Shown: positions 1 through 8,269 of the stretch, in pieces | Layout of the letters: each line of letters starts with the position of its first letter | Numbering within the stretch: position 1 is the first letter of the stretch | Notes under the pieces: generated by a model | Database searches by the model: none | Told to the model about the DNA's origin: nothing | What the model saw: the letters and a program-made list of their open reading frames with translations, nothing else | Position numbers and translations under genes: made by a program | DNA from: an archaeon | GTDB lineage: Archaea; Nanobdellota; Nanobdellia; Woesearchaeales; GW2011-AR15 | Direction of reading: 5' to 3' | Length of the DNA: 64,000 nucleotides | Assembly (NCBI GenBank): GCA_018657065.1 | Contig: JABHXU010000008.1 | Span: 1-64,000, forward strand

Positions 1-324
1 ATATTCCTTATTTACTATTAATTCAGGTACTACATCAAAACTTCCTGAGAGAATATGATTTTCTAATGCGCTTGATGACACATCATTACTTAAAACAACA
101 ATTGTCTCTAAATTTCCAGTTTGTATTTCTGGAATATCTTCAACTTCTATCGCCTTAATTTCGGAAAATTCTCTAAATCTAAATGAACCAGATACATCCA
201 TAGATTGAAATTTAGCAATACCTATAGCAAATCCAAAATTATCTTCTTGAGTCTTTTTTATACTTAACAAATTATCCCCACCTAGAATCCTCATGCTCGA
301 AGGACTTGGTATTCCGACTTTCAT
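1..324 (-). CDS. Partial hypothetical protein, cut by the window edge
   Basis: Reading leftward from an ATG at 324-322, 108 codons stay open and run off the window without a stop, so only the N-terminal part is visible. The product begins MKVGIPSPSSMRILGG and is soluble-looking, with mixed charged and hydrophobic residues and no signal peptide or membrane segment. I do not recognise a family. A TATA-like element (TATTTATA read on the minus strand) lies about 45 nt upstream, inside a perfect palindrome. It is divergent from the gene at 519. Codon use matches its neighbours, which supports a real gene; function is unknown. Confidence 0.6.
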   Translation of the reverse strand, partial: MKVGIPSPSSMRILGGDNLLSIKKTQEDNFGFAIGIAKFQSMDVSGSFRFREFSEIKAIEVEDIPEIQTGNLETIVVLSNDVSSSALENHILSGSFDVVPELIVNKEY

Positions 325-379
325 GTTACGCGACTAAAAAGTAATTTTGCGTAACAACTATCAAGTATAAATACTTGAT
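325..379. promoter_or_regulatory. Two inverted repeats in a divergent promoter region
   Basis: GTTACGC at 325-331 is repeated inverted as GCGTAAC at 349-355. A second, perfect palindrome, ATCAAGTA-taaa-TACTTGAT, occupies 360-379 and contains a TATAAATA-like core at its centre. The rest of the gap up to 518 holds a TATA box at 448-455 for the rightward gene and a short hairpin (TTAGG/CCTAA) near 400-416. A palindrome over a TATA element is a plausible repressor site for the leftward gene; this is inference. Confidence 0.35.
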
Positions 380-518
380 ATAACGGTTGCGGCACAGCTT
401 AGGAATTACACCTAAATTTCCCTTAAAATTTTAATTATTTTTCTAGTATAAATAGTTTTTGCATAATTTTAAATATCAGTTTTAATTAACTAATCTAGAA
501 TAAAAAATAAGATTTAAA

Positions 519-1121
519 ATGAGCAATGATGAAACTCAAGATGTAATAATTGATGATCCTGAGTGGGATACAATTCTAAGAGAAAGTGAATTAAGTCCAT
601 ATAAAAGAGATGATATACATACATTTACAATAGACTTATTTTTTGTTTTTAATATTTTAAATAATTTAAAAGAAGAAATGTCTGAATCTTATAACTATGA
701 TAGAAATTATAAAAATTTTAAAGAATTAATTAAGCTTTGGAATAAAAAATATAAAACAGTTTTATTTCAAATTTCTGAAACAAGTTATAATTTAAAACTA
801 AAAGTTTTTGTAAACACTTCATTAGATGCTTCAAAAGCACTAATTACTAAAATGAGTGAATTTATACAGTTTAATAGTATGAGTGAAGATTCAGTTGAAG
901 CTGTTTTTCAAGGTGATAATACCATCAGCATAAATAATCAAGGTAATCACATTGAAGTTATTTACCTTGAAGAAGACATGTTAAATTATTTTAGTCCTGA
1001 ATTTAGATTTGTAACATATTTTGGACTATTAGGTGGATTTGAAAATTTAAATTTACAAAGTATTTCTTTTGGCTATGCTTCTAAGGCATCAATTCCTAAA
1101 TGTTATAAAAAATTACAATAA
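519..1121 (+). CDS. Hypothetical protein, 200 aa
   Basis: A 200-residue, acidic, soluble-looking protein with no signal peptide or membrane helix. It starts MSNDETQDVIIDDPEW and has a lysine- and tyrosine-rich middle followed by a beta-rich C-terminal half. I do not recognise the family. The start ATG is supported by a TATA box at 448-455 with a roughly 40-nt leader; no strong ribosome-binding site is visible. It stands alone: the next gene has its own TATA-like TTTAAATACT just before 1163. Codon use is like the neighbouring genes. No function can be offered. Confidence 0.7.
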   Translation: MSNDETQDVIIDDPEWDTILRESELSPYKRDDIHTFTIDLFFVFNILNNLKEEMSESYNYDRNYKNFKELIKLWNKKYKTVLFQISETSYNLKLKVFVNTSLDASKALITKMSEFIQFNSMSEDSVEAVFQGDNTISINNQGNHIEVIYLEEDMLNYFSPEFRFVTYFGLLGGFENLNLQSISFGYASKASIPKCYKKLQ

Positions 1122-1162
1122 ATTTATGTAATTTTAAATACTAAAAGAAACTTCTTTTTATT

Positions 1163-1837
1163 ATGAAACTTGCAGCATTATTCTCAGGAGGAAAAGATTC
1201 TACTCTTGCAATCTATAAAACAATGTTGGATCATGAAATAAGTTGTTTAATAACAATTAGATCACTAAATCCTGATAGTTATATGTTTCATACACCTGCT
1301 ATTGATTTAACTAAGTTACAAGCTAAATCCGTGAATATTCCTTTAATTACAGTTGAAACTAAAGGAATTAAAGAAGTTGAACTTAATGACTTAAAAACAG
1401 CTATTAAAAAAGCTATTAGTGACTATAATATTGAGGGGATTATAACTGGAGCAGTTGAATCAGTATATCAAGCAACAAGAATTCAAAAAATTTGTAATGA
1501 ATTAGATTTATGGTGTTTTAATCCAATATGGCAAAAAGATCAAATAGAACTTCTTAAAGAACTAGTTCAAAATAATTTTAAAGTTATTTTTACAGGAATT
1601 GCTGCCTACCCTCTTGATGAAACCTGGTTAGGTAAAGAAATCAATAACGAAATTATTGAAAAATTAATTGAATATCAAAAAAAATACAAAATTAATCCTG
1701 CTGGAGAAGGTGGTGAAACTGAATCATTGGTTACATATGCACCCTTTTTTAAAAAAAAAATTTTAATTAAAAATTATGAAATAGATTACGAAAACCATGC
1801 AGGTAGAATGAATATAACTGAGGCAGTTCTAAAATGA
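1163..1837 (+). CDS. dph6: Diphthine--ammonia ligase (Dph6 family)
   Basis: Predicted to carry out the last step of diphthamide synthesis on elongation factor 2, the ATP-dependent amidation of diphthine. The ATP-binding PP-loop SGGKDS is at residues 8-13, and the family signature NPAGEGGETE sits near residues 178-188, where archaeal Dph6 proteins have GEGGE(F/T)E. The length (224 aa) is normal for the single-domain archaeal form. Its stop overlaps the start of a glutamine amidotransferase domain gene by 4 nt (ATGA), suggesting translational coupling. A related PP-loop enzyme of unknown substrate cannot be excluded, but the presence of a Dph2-like gene at 23331 fits diphthamide. Confidence 0.85.
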   Translation: MKLAALFSGGKDSTLAIYKTMLDHEISCLITIRSLNPDSYMFHTPAIDLTKLQAKSVNIPLITVETKGIKEVELNDLKTAIKKAISDYNIEGIITGAVESVYQATRIQKICNELDLWCFNPIWQKDQIELLKELVQNNFKVIFTGIAAYPLDETWLGKEINNEIIEKLIEYQKKYKINPAGEGGETESLVTYAPFFKKKILIKNYEIDYENHAGRMNITEAVLK

Positions 1838-2358
1838 TTTTAATTATAAGCACTTGTTCTTATAAACTTCATGAAAATGAGTTTGTTAAACCTATTACAA
1901 AAACTCTTGAAAACTATAAAATAAAACATTATACTGAATCATTTGATCTTAATTCTTATGCAAAAATAATAATTTGTGGTACTGCCTTAAAAGATAATGA
2001 ATATCTAGAAAACTTAGAGTTGTTTGATTGGTTAAAAACAATTCAAATTCCTGTTTTAGGAATTTGTTCAGGAATGCAAATAATTGGTTTATTAAATAAT
2101 TCAAAAATTGAAAATAAGACTGAAATTGGTATGATAAATATAAAAACAATTAAAAAAAATTCTCTTTTTTCAGGTGAATTTCAAGCTTATAATCTACACA
2201 GTAATAATTTAACAAATTTGGAAAATTTTGACATTTTAGCAAAATCAAGAGATTGTATGCAAGCAATTAAATTAAAAAATTATGAGATTTATGGTATATT
2301 ATTCCATCCTGAAGTTCGAAATCTAAAAATAATAGAAAAATTTTTAAAAATTAATTAG
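1834..2358 (+). CDS. Class I glutamine amidotransferase (glutaminase) domain protein
   Basis: A stand-alone class I glutamine amidotransferase of 174 aa. The nucleophile elbow GICSGMQ places the catalytic Cys near residue 78, and the His-Glu pair is in HPEV near residue 157, so the triad looks complete. It resembles the glutaminase subunit of GMP synthase (GuaA), but the usual SGGP oxyanion region reads ICGTALKD and the protein is a little short. It overlaps the Dph6 gene by 4 nt. Known GATase subunits deliver ammonia to a partner, so the neighbour is the obvious candidate acceptor; this is inference. An alternative is a GMP synthase subunit whose ATPase partner is elsewhere. Confidence 0.75.
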   Translation: MILIISTCSYKLHENEFVKPITKTLENYKIKHYTESFDLNSYAKIIICGTALKDNEYLENLELFDWLKTIQIPVLGICSGMQIIGLLNNSKIENKTEIGMINIKTIKKNSLFSGEFQAYNLHSNNLTNLENFDILAKSRDCMQAIKLKNYEIYGILFHPEVRNLKIIEKFLKIN

Positions 2359-2801
2359 GTATATTCAATTCTACCATATGATGTTTCCAATCTTCTATTT
2401 GCTTGCTCATTATACCTACAAATTGCATTATACTTTCGAACAATTGTGTCTTTTACTATGCCAACAGGTTCACCATTATTATTTACAAGAACCATTCTTG
2501 ATACTTCATGTTCATTAAAATGATTCATTAAATCATCAATATTTGTTTGTCTAGGAATTGTGATCACTGGTGAAGACATTACTTTACTTGCTTTCATGTT
2601 CTGAGGGTCCTTACTTGTTGACATTTGCCTTAAAAGATTATTTACAGTAATAATACCTATAACCTTTGATCCATCTTTAACAAGAACAGAACCAATGTTT
2701 TTTGTATGCATTAAATATGCAACATTAGATAAATCGTCAGTTAAACTACAAAAAAATACTTTTTTTCTAGAAAGATCATATGCAGATTTTACCCCAACCA
2801 T
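2355..2801 (-). CDS. CBS-domain pair protein
   Basis: Two tandem CBS domains make up essentially the whole protein (148 aa). Each repeat shows the usual pattern: DDLSNVAYLMHTKNIGSVLV...KVIGIITVNNLL and then a linker to VMSSPVITIPR...VSRMVLVNNNGEPVGIVKD. CBS pairs bind adenine nucleotides or related ligands; no effector domain is attached, so the partner is unknown. The ATG at 2801 is chosen because AGGTGG precedes it by five bases; a longer reading from 2816 would swallow that site. It converges on the glutaminase gene, the two stop codons overlapping by 4 nt. Confidence 0.85.
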   Translation of the reverse strand: MVGVKSAYDLSRKKVFFCSLTDDLSNVAYLMHTKNIGSVLVKDGSKVIGIITVNNLLRQMSTSKDPQNMKASKVMSSPVITIPRQTNIDDLMNHFNEHEVSRMVLVNNNGEPVGIVKDTIVRKYNAICRYNEQANRRLETSYGRIEYT

Positions 2802-2956
2802 AACAACCACCTGCAATATTAATACGCTATTTGTATATATAAATTATTTGGTTATAAAAACAATAATTTAATTCTAAACCTGTCATTTTTAAATATTGGG
2901 GTTAAAGATCAGTCTTTTAAACGAATGAGTAATTTTCATTTTAGGTGATATTAAAA

Positions 2957-3526
2957 ATGGATTTTAAAATATTATTGGCTTTAGCTTTGGTGTTTGTTAC
3001 AGCTTGTTCACAAAGTGTAACACCAGAAACAAATGTTGAAGCTCAAGAGAATAACAATGTTGAATCTCAGCAAAATTTAGAAAATAAAATTGATTGGATA
3101 AATTTTGAACTGTTTGACATAAATTCAAATTCAAACTACAAAATTTCAGATTTTAAAGGAAAAACTGTACTTGTTGAAAGTTTTGCAGTATGGTGTCCTC
3201 TTTGTACAAAACAACAAGTTGTAAGTAAAGAACTACATGAAGAATTAGGGGACTCTATAGTTGCAATTAATATTGATACTGATCCTAATGAAGACGAAGC
3301 AGCAATAAAAGCACATGCTGATGAAAATGGTTTTGATTGGTATTATTCTGTTTCTCCTATTGAGTTTACTAAATCATTAATTGATGAATTTGGAAATGGA
3401 GTTGTTAGTGCACCTTCTGTCCCCATGATTTTAGTTTGTGAAGATGGTAATTATAGAATGTTAGGAAGAGGAGTTAAATCAGCTGAAACAATAAAAGATG
3501 AAATAGCTAAAGGTTGTAATTTATGA
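2957..3526 (+). CDS. Thioredoxin-like (TlpA/ResA-type) redox lipoprotein
   Basis: A predicted membrane-anchored thiol-disulfide oxidoreductase. The N-terminus is a lipoprotein signal with lipobox VTAC (Cys17). A low-complexity Asn/Gln/Glu linker follows, then a thioredoxin fold with the WCPLC active site near residues 79-83, a cis-proline SVP near the end and the usual strand order. The ATG at 2957 is preferred over a GTG at 2945 because AGGTGAT (2943-2949) is ideally spaced to it. The stop overlaps the next gene, a CcdA-type membrane protein, by 4 nt; the pair would pass electrons from cytosolic thiols to the outer face. Confidence 0.85.
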   Translation: MDFKILLALALVFVTACSQSVTPETNVEAQENNNVESQQNLENKIDWINFELFDINSNSNYKISDFKGKTVLVESFAVWCPLCTKQQVVSKELHEELGDSIVAINIDTDPNEDEAAIKAHADENGFDWYYSVSPIEFTKSLIDEFGNGVVSAPSVPMILVCEDGNYRMLGRGVKSAETIKDEIAKGCNL

Positions 3527-4188
3527 TTTTTTTAAATTTTTGGCTTTCTTTTTTAGCTGGGTTATTTGCTCCACTTGGAGCAGTATGTGTTTTACCACTT
3601 TACCCAGGTTTTTTATCTTATTTAGCTAATCAATCTGAGTCCAATAATAAAAATTCAATCTTAAAACTTGGAATAACTGTTGCATTAGGTGTTATTTCTT
3701 CAATGGCTTTATTTGGTTTAATTTTTACAAAGATTTTAGAACAAAGTTTAACAAAAGTAATTGGTATTATTTCACCAATAGCATTTGAAATATTAGGGAT
3801 AATTAGCATTTTTATGATACTAGGAATTGATTTAAGTAAATATTTTGGAAAATTTAATGCACCAGAATCAAAAAATCCAGTATTTAGTTCTTTTTTATTT
3901 GGTGCTTTTTTTGGTTTAATTGTTCTTCCATGTAATCCATCATCATTAATAATTTTATTTGCATTAAGTTCAAGTACAACTAGTTTTCTAATTAATTTTA
4001 TTGGATTTATTTTATTTGGACTAGGAATGGCTTTTCCTCTATTATTATTTGCAATTATTAGTAATAAAAAAAGTAGAAAAGTAATCTCTTTTTTAACTAA
4101 AAATCAAAGAATTATTAATTTAATTGCAGGAATACTAATGCTAGGAATTTCAATTTATTATCTATTTTTTGTTTTTAAAATTCTTTAA
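3523..4188 (+). CDS. ccdA: CcdA-family thiol-disulfide transmembrane transporter
   Basis: A polytopic membrane protein of 221 aa with about six hydrophobic segments, matching the CcdA/DsbD beta-domain family. The two conserved cysteines are seen in GAVCVLPLYPGFLSYL near the N-terminus and in LPCNPSSLI near residues 133-140, each next to prolines as in the family. It would move reducing equivalents across the membrane to the redox lipoprotein encoded immediately upstream, with which it is translationally coupled (ATGA overlap). No cytochrome c maturation genes are visible here, so its client is probably an extracytoplasmic thiol protein. Confidence 0.88.
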   Translation: MIFLNFWLSFLAGLFAPLGAVCVLPLYPGFLSYLANQSESNNKNSILKLGITVALGVISSMALFGLIFTKILEQSLTKVIGIISPIAFEILGIISIFMILGIDLSKYFGKFNAPESKNPVFSSFLFGAFFGLIVLPCNPSSLIILFALSSSTTSFLINFIGFILFGLGMAFPLLLFAIISNKKSRKVISFLTKNQRIINLIAGILMLGISIYYLFFVFKIL

Positions 4189-4252
4189 CCCTCAATTTAT
4201 TTTTTAACCCTTAAAACTAGGTATTATGAACTCATTCATGTCAAAATAATAT

Positions 4253-5248
4253 ATGAAGAAAAAAATCATATTTACTTTAGGAATTTTAATTATTGTTTTT
4301 ATCTTTACTATTTCAACTTATTTTAAATCTGAAACAAATAATACTGTTTCAAATATTATAAATTCAAATGACAATGAAATTAAACTTCTTAAAGACGGAA
4401 CAAAATATCTTGTTCATCCAGATAAAATAAGAAGTGGTGGACCACCTAAAGACGGAATTCCTTCAATAGATAATCCTAAATTTGTTACTGTAAAAAATGC
4501 TGATGAATGGATACAAGATAATGAACTTGTTTTAGCATTAAATTATAATGGCGTTAAAAAAGTATATCCTTTACAAATTCTTGTTTGGCATGAAATTGTC
4601 AATGATTTTGCAAAAGACAAACCCATTTTAATTACATATTGTCCGCTATGTGGAAGTGGAATAGCTTATGAAAGAAAAATCAATAATGAAACTGTTGAAT
4701 TTGGAACATCTGGAAAATTATACAATTCAAATTTAATAATGTATGATAGACTAACGAGCACTTATTGGACACAAATTGATGGACTAGCGATTATTGGTGA
4801 TCTAACTGGATTTGAACTAAATGAAATATCAATTGATACTGTTAGATGGGATGAATGGAAAAATGAGCATCCAGATTCCTTAGTTTTATCTCAGGATACT
4901 GGATTTGACAGGCAGTATGGTACAGATCCTTATGGAAGTTATTATGATGAAAGCAATTTATTTTTTCCAGTTGAAAATACTGATAACTCAGTTCATCCTA
5001 AGACTGTTATTTATGGAATTGAGATTAATGAAACGTATAAAGCATATACTGAAAGTTTAGTTGATATTTTAGGCTCTTTTACAGATGAAATCAATGGTAC
5101 AATGATTAATATAACAAAAAATCCAGACGGTTCTGTATACATTTATGACATTAAAACTAATAAAGAAATTGTGAAGGAAAGAGATTTTTGGTTTGCTTGG
5201 TACGCCTTTCATCCTGAAACTGAGTTATTTAGATCTGATTTTTCCTAA
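4253..5248 (+). CDS. DUF3179 domain protein, membrane anchored
   Basis: A 331-aa protein with an N-terminal membrane anchor (residues about 5-24) and a DUF3179 domain. Family hallmarks include VLALNYNGVKKVYPLQIL, WHEIVND, then ITYCPLCGSGIAYER near residue 125-138, FGTSGKLYNSNLIMYDR and STYWTQIDG. The CPLCGSG motif is the conserved cysteine pair of the family; biochemical function is not established. It follows the CcdA/redoxin pair by about 65 nt and has two conserved thiols outside the membrane, so it could be a client of that system (inference). The ATG at 4253 starts directly at the hydrophobic anchor. Confidence 0.85.
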   Translation: MKKKIIFTLGILIIVFIFTISTYFKSETNNTVSNIINSNDNEIKLLKDGTKYLVHPDKIRSGGPPKDGIPSIDNPKFVTVKNADEWIQDNELVLALNYNGVKKVYPLQILVWHEIVNDFAKDKPILITYCPLCGSGIAYERKINNETVEFGTSGKLYNSNLIMYDRLTSTYWTQIDGLAIIGDLTGFELNEISIDTVRWDEWKNEHPDSLVLSQDTGFDRQYGTDPYGSYYDESNLFFPVENTDNSVHPKTVIYGIEINETYKAYTESLVDILGSFTDEINGTMINITKNPDGSVYIYDIKTNKEIVKERDFWFAWYAFHPETELFRSDFS

Positions 5249-5332
5249 CTTCAACTTTTTTTTAACAACTTCTTCAAACTCGGCAAGTATTACTTCAAAG
5301 TAGTTAAATATGATTTATTTTTCTTAAATTTT

Positions 5333-5968
5333 ATGTATATTGCATTATTTGGCCCACCTGGGGCAGGAAAAGGAACACAAGCAGGAGCAATTAGCGAAGC
5401 TTATGGAATACCTCATATTTCTACAGGGGACTTATTTAGAGAAAACATAAAAAATCAAACTAAGTTAGGACAACTAGCTCAATCGTATATGAATGAAGGA
5501 GAATTAGTACCTGATGAAGTAACAATTGATATGTTAAAAGATAGACTTTCTCATGATGACTGTTTAAATGGGTATCTTCTAGATGGAGTTCCAAGAACAG
5601 TTATACAAGCAAATTTATTAGCTCATCCTGAAGATGGAGTTACAATAGACGTTGTTTTAAATCTTGCTATTCCAGATGAAAAATTAATTGAAAGGCTATC
5701 TGGTAGAGTAGAAGGTCAAAGTGGAGCAATATATCATAAAGTATTTAATCCTGCTCCTGCTTGGGATTTACCATATAAACCTCAAAGAGATGATGACACT
5801 CCAGAAGCAGCAGCTAATCGAGTTAAAGTATATAATGAACAAACAGCTCCATTAATTGAATATTATGAAGAAAGAGGACTCTTAAAAACAGTTAATGGTG
5901 ATCAAAGTATAGAAGAAGTACAAGCAGAAATTAAAAAAACTCTAGATGAACATTTTGGAATTGATTAA
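5333..5968 (+). CDS. adk: Adenylate kinase, bacterial/eukaryotic (long) type
   Basis: Interconverts ATP+AMP and 2 ADP. The P-loop GPPGAGKGTQ is at residues 7-16; STGDLFRENI, then LLDGVPRT (the family normally has DGFPRT) and the LID arginines in RLSGRVEG follow. The LID has no zinc-binding cysteines. At 211 aa it matches the bacterial-type family and not the distinct archaeal AdkA form, which fits a DPANN archaeon. A leaderless or short-leader start at ATG 5333 is likely. It is a single gene with its own upstream AT-rich promoter; the Phe-to-Val change in the AMP-binding motif is the only oddity. Confidence 0.93.
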   Translation: MYIALFGPPGAGKGTQAGAISEAYGIPHISTGDLFRENIKNQTKLGQLAQSYMNEGELVPDEVTIDMLKDRLSHDDCLNGYLLDGVPRTVIQANLLAHPEDGVTIDVVLNLAIPDEKLIERLSGRVEGQSGAIYHKVFNPAPAWDLPYKPQRDDDTPEAAANRVKVYNEQTAPLIEYYEERGLLKTVNGDQSIEEVQAEIKKTLDEHFGID

Positions 5969-6070
5969 ACTTCTTCTTTAACATATTAATGTTTTTCTTT
6001 AAAGAGCAATTTTAAATAGGTAACTAGATTTGTAAATAAGTAAATTAAAATCACTCGGAGGAATTATAAA

Positions 6071-6634
6071 ATGGTTAAAATAGGAGAAAAAATTGAAGAT
6101 ATGAGATTTGAAGTATTTGTAAATAATGATTTTAAAAAAGTTAATTTTTCAGATTATAAAGGAAAATGGCTAGTATTATTTTTTTATCCTGCGGACTTTA
6201 CTTTTGTTTGTCCAACTGAATTAGAACAAGCAGCAGAAATGTATGACAAATTTAAAGAAGCTGGAGCTGAAATTATTAGTGTTAGTACTGATACTGTGTT
6301 TAGTCATTTAGCATGGCATGATTCATCTAAAGCAATAGGTAAAATTAAATTTCCTATGGCTGCAGATCCAACAGGAAAAATGTGTCAATATTTTGGCACA
6401 TATATTGAAGATGAAGGTTTATCTCTTAGAGGTACATTTATTATCAATCCAGATGGAATTTTAAAAGCAATGGATGTTCATGATAATAGTATAGGAAGAT
6501 GTTCAAGTGAAATACTAAGAAAATTACAAGCTGCAATTTATGTTGAAGGACATGATGGTGAAGTTTGCCCAGGATCATGGAAACCAGGAGACAAAACTCT
6601 CAAACCTGGCGTAGATCTTGTTGGAAAAATTTAA
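6071..6634 (+). CDS. Peroxiredoxin, AhpC/2-Cys type
   Basis: Reduces peroxides using a catalytic thiol. The peroxidatic cysteine is Cys47 in FTFVCPTE and the resolving cysteine is Cys166 in EVCPGSWKPG; both are in the standard typical-2-Cys positions, and the 187-aa length is that of bacterial AhpC. A strong ribosome-binding site (CGGAGGAA) precedes the ATG. No AhpF-like reductase is adjacent, so reduction probably comes from a thioredoxin system elsewhere. The gene directly downstream encodes ferritin, so the pair forms a small oxidative-stress and iron island. Confidence 0.94.
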   Translation: MVKIGEKIEDMRFEVFVNNDFKKVNFSDYKGKWLVLFFYPADFTFVCPTELEQAAEMYDKFKEAGAEIISVSTDTVFSHLAWHDSSKAIGKIKFPMAADPTGKMCQYFGTYIEDEGLSLRGTFIINPDGILKAMDVHDNSIGRCSSEILRKLQAAIYVEGHDGEVCPGSWKPGDKTLKPGVDLVGKI

Positions 6635-6649
6635 TTTTCTTTTTTATTT

Positions 6650-6662
6650 TACTAATATAGTA
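6650..6662. promoter_or_regulatory. Small palindrome in the ferritin promoter
   Basis: TACTA-ATA-TAGTA lies about 45 nt before the ferritin ATG and just upstream of a TATA-like TATTTTAAATA. Its position would let a bound protein block or recruit the transcription factors. It is short and AT-rich, so chance is a real alternative. Confidence 0.2.
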
Positions 6663-6705
6663 TATTTTAAATAACTACTACAATTTAATTCTTTAAGGTG
6701 ATAAT

Positions 6706-7203
6706 ATGAAAATATCTAAAAAAATGCAAGACGCAATAAATGCTCAAATTAATGAAGAATTTGCTTCAAGTTATATTTATTTAAGTATGGCAGCTTATTT
6801 TGAATCTGAAAATCTTTCAGGTATGGCTACGTGGATGAAATTACAAGCAGAAGAAGAAATCGAACATGCTATGAAATTCTTTAATTATGTATTTGAAAGA
6901 GGAGGAGATGTTAAATTAACAGCAATAAAAGAACCTAAAGATAAATGGGAGTCTCCATTAAATGCTTTCGAAGAAGCATATGCACATGAACAATTCATTA
7001 CAAAAAAAATTCATGCATTAGCAGATGTTGCTGATGAATTAGACGACTTAGCTACTGAAAGTTTCTTAAAATGGTTTATAGATGAGCAAGTTGAAGAAGA
7101 AAACAATGCTTTAACAATTGTTGAAAAACTAAAAATCATGGGTGACAGTAAAGGTTCTTTACTAATGTACGATAGAGTTTTAGGTAAAAGAGGTCAAAAG
7201 TAA
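6706..7203 (+). CDS. ftn: Ferritin
   Basis: An iron-storage protein of the bacterial-type non-heme ferritin family, 165 aa. The four-helix signature is clear: INEEFASSYIYLSMAAYFE near residues 14-32, then AEEEIEHAMKFFNYVFERGG containing the EExxH iron ligands, and the third-helix DEQVEEENNA segment. It should assemble into a 24-subunit shell that oxidises and stores iron in the cytoplasm. AAGGTGAT is ideally placed before the ATG. The 3' flank from 7205 onward folds into several perfect stems, which may end or regulate this transcript. Confidence 0.94.
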   Translation: MKISKKMQDAINAQINEEFASSYIYLSMAAYFESENLSGMATWMKLQAEEEIEHAMKFFNYVFERGGDVKLTAIKEPKDKWESPLNAFEEAYAHEQFITKKIHALADVADELDDLATESFLKWFIDEQVEEENNALTIVEKLKIMGDSKGSLLMYDRVLGKRGQK

Positions 7204-7204
7204 T

Positions 7205-7335
7205 AAAAATCTGACATGAGAACGCTATTCTTGTCATAAATGACAAAGTATCACTCTCGCCCTTTTATTAGAATCAGATTTTTAACTATGGAAATCGACC
7301 TAAAGTCGGGGTTTTAAACCCTTAAATTTCCATAT
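7205..7335 (+). other. Structured 3' region of ferritin: candidate RNA element
   Basis: Two consecutive structures lie between the ferritin stop and the next promoter. First, AAAAATCTGA (7205-7214) pairs perfectly with TCAGATTTTT (7274-7283) and encloses a perfect palindrome TTGTCAT-aa-ATGACAA (7231-7246). Second, ATGGAAAT (7288-7295) pairs with ATTTCCAT (7326-7333) around two hairpins, CGAC-ctaaa-GTCG and GGGTTT-t-AAACCC, giving a compact three-way junction. The TATA box for the gene at 7392 lies downstream, so the structures most likely belong to the ferritin message. Terminator, stability element or iron-responsive RNA are possible readings. Confidence 0.4.
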
Positions 7336-7391
7336 AATTTTAATTAAAAAAGTAGAAACCTATTTATACTTTATTTTTTAATTTAATTCCT

Positions 7392-7964
7392 ATGAACATA
7401 AGTTTGTATAATTATTTTATTCAAAACAATCAGAATTATTCTATTGAAGTTCTAAAAAATCAAGCTCTTAAATCTGGATATAGTCAAATTGAAATTAATG
7501 AAGTATTAAGTGTAATTAATTCTCAAAAGAATATAGTAACTCAAACTAATAATCAAACTGAATCAATCATGTTTGGATTCCAAGCAAATTCAGGAAATAT
7601 TGCATGCGGCCTTTACTTTACAAATAATAGAATTATTGCTTCAAGATTTAAAGGTTCTTTTGGACTTTGTTTTTTTTTAGGATATATTGGTGAATTAATA
7701 TGTAATTTAAAAAATCAAAAAAAATTTAGAACAAATTTACAGCTAACTCCGCAAAACTTATATATGTCAAATAATCAAAACCTCCAAATTCCTGTTTCTT
7801 CAATTACAAATATAAAAATGAGAAAACCTTCTATTTTTTCACCTGGTCAAATGATGATTAAAGGTCATAGAGATTATAAGTTTTCATTTACATATAAAAC
7901 ACAATTTTTTCAAGCTCTTGAAGCTTTAAAACAATCATTTCCTAGTTTAATTAATGTTCTATAA
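7392..7964 (+). CDS. Hypothetical protein with helical N-terminus and PH/GRAM-like C-terminus
   Basis: A 190-aa cytoplasmic-looking protein. Residues 1-45 form a short helical module (LYNYFIQNNQNYSIEVLKNQALKSGYSQIEINEVLSVI is the kind of UBA-like three-helix segment I associate with DPANN orphan proteins). Residues about 60-185 are beta-rich, with NRIIASRFKG and a late KGHRDYKFSF segment resembling a bacterial PH or GRAM-like fold. Both assignments are from pattern alone. TATA-like TTTATACTTT lies about 25-30 nt before the ATG, which indicates a leaderless transcript. Function is unknown. Confidence 0.65.
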   Translation: MNISLYNYFIQNNQNYSIEVLKNQALKSGYSQIEINEVLSVINSQKNIVTQTNNQTESIMFGFQANSGNIACGLYFTNNRIIASRFKGSFGLCFFLGYIGELICNLKNQKKFRTNLQLTPQNLYMSNNQNLQIPVSSITNIKMRKPSIFSPGQMMIKGHRDYKFSFTYKTQFFQALEALKQSFPSLINVL

Positions 7965-8039
7965 ATTAAAGTTAAACAAATCTGTTTAAAATTTTTAAAC
8001 ACAAGTTTTTTATAGTATCTTTAAAAAGAAAGTTTTACA

Positions 8040-8246
8040 ATGAATAATAGAGGAAGATTAACAGTAATGATGCCGTTCATTTTATCTACTGCATTCACAT
8101 TTATTGATATTTTTTTATTTAGAGTAATTTCTGGATTTTATTTTATTAATCCTGCATTAGTAATAATGAGTTTTTTAGAATTATACTTACTTTCAGCTGT
8201 TACCTCATTATTTATTAAAAAAGAAATCGACAGAAAACATATATAA
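8040..8246 (+). CDS. Small membrane protein, two helices
   Basis: A 68-aa protein with two hydrophobic segments (about residues 9-28 and 34-58) separated by a short polar turn and a charged C-terminal tail KKEIDRKHI. No family is recognised. The ATG at 8040 follows a TATA-like stretch at about 8012, consistent with a leaderless message. It precedes the membrane-tethered nuclease-like gene by 23 nt and may be co-transcribed with it. Codon use and the clean hydrophobic pattern support a real gene. Confidence 0.6.
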   Translation: MNNRGRLTVMMPFILSTAFTFIDIFLFRVISGFYFINPALVIMSFLELYLLSAVTSLFIKKEIDRKHI

Positions 8247-8269
8247 ACAATTAAATCAAATTATTTTTA

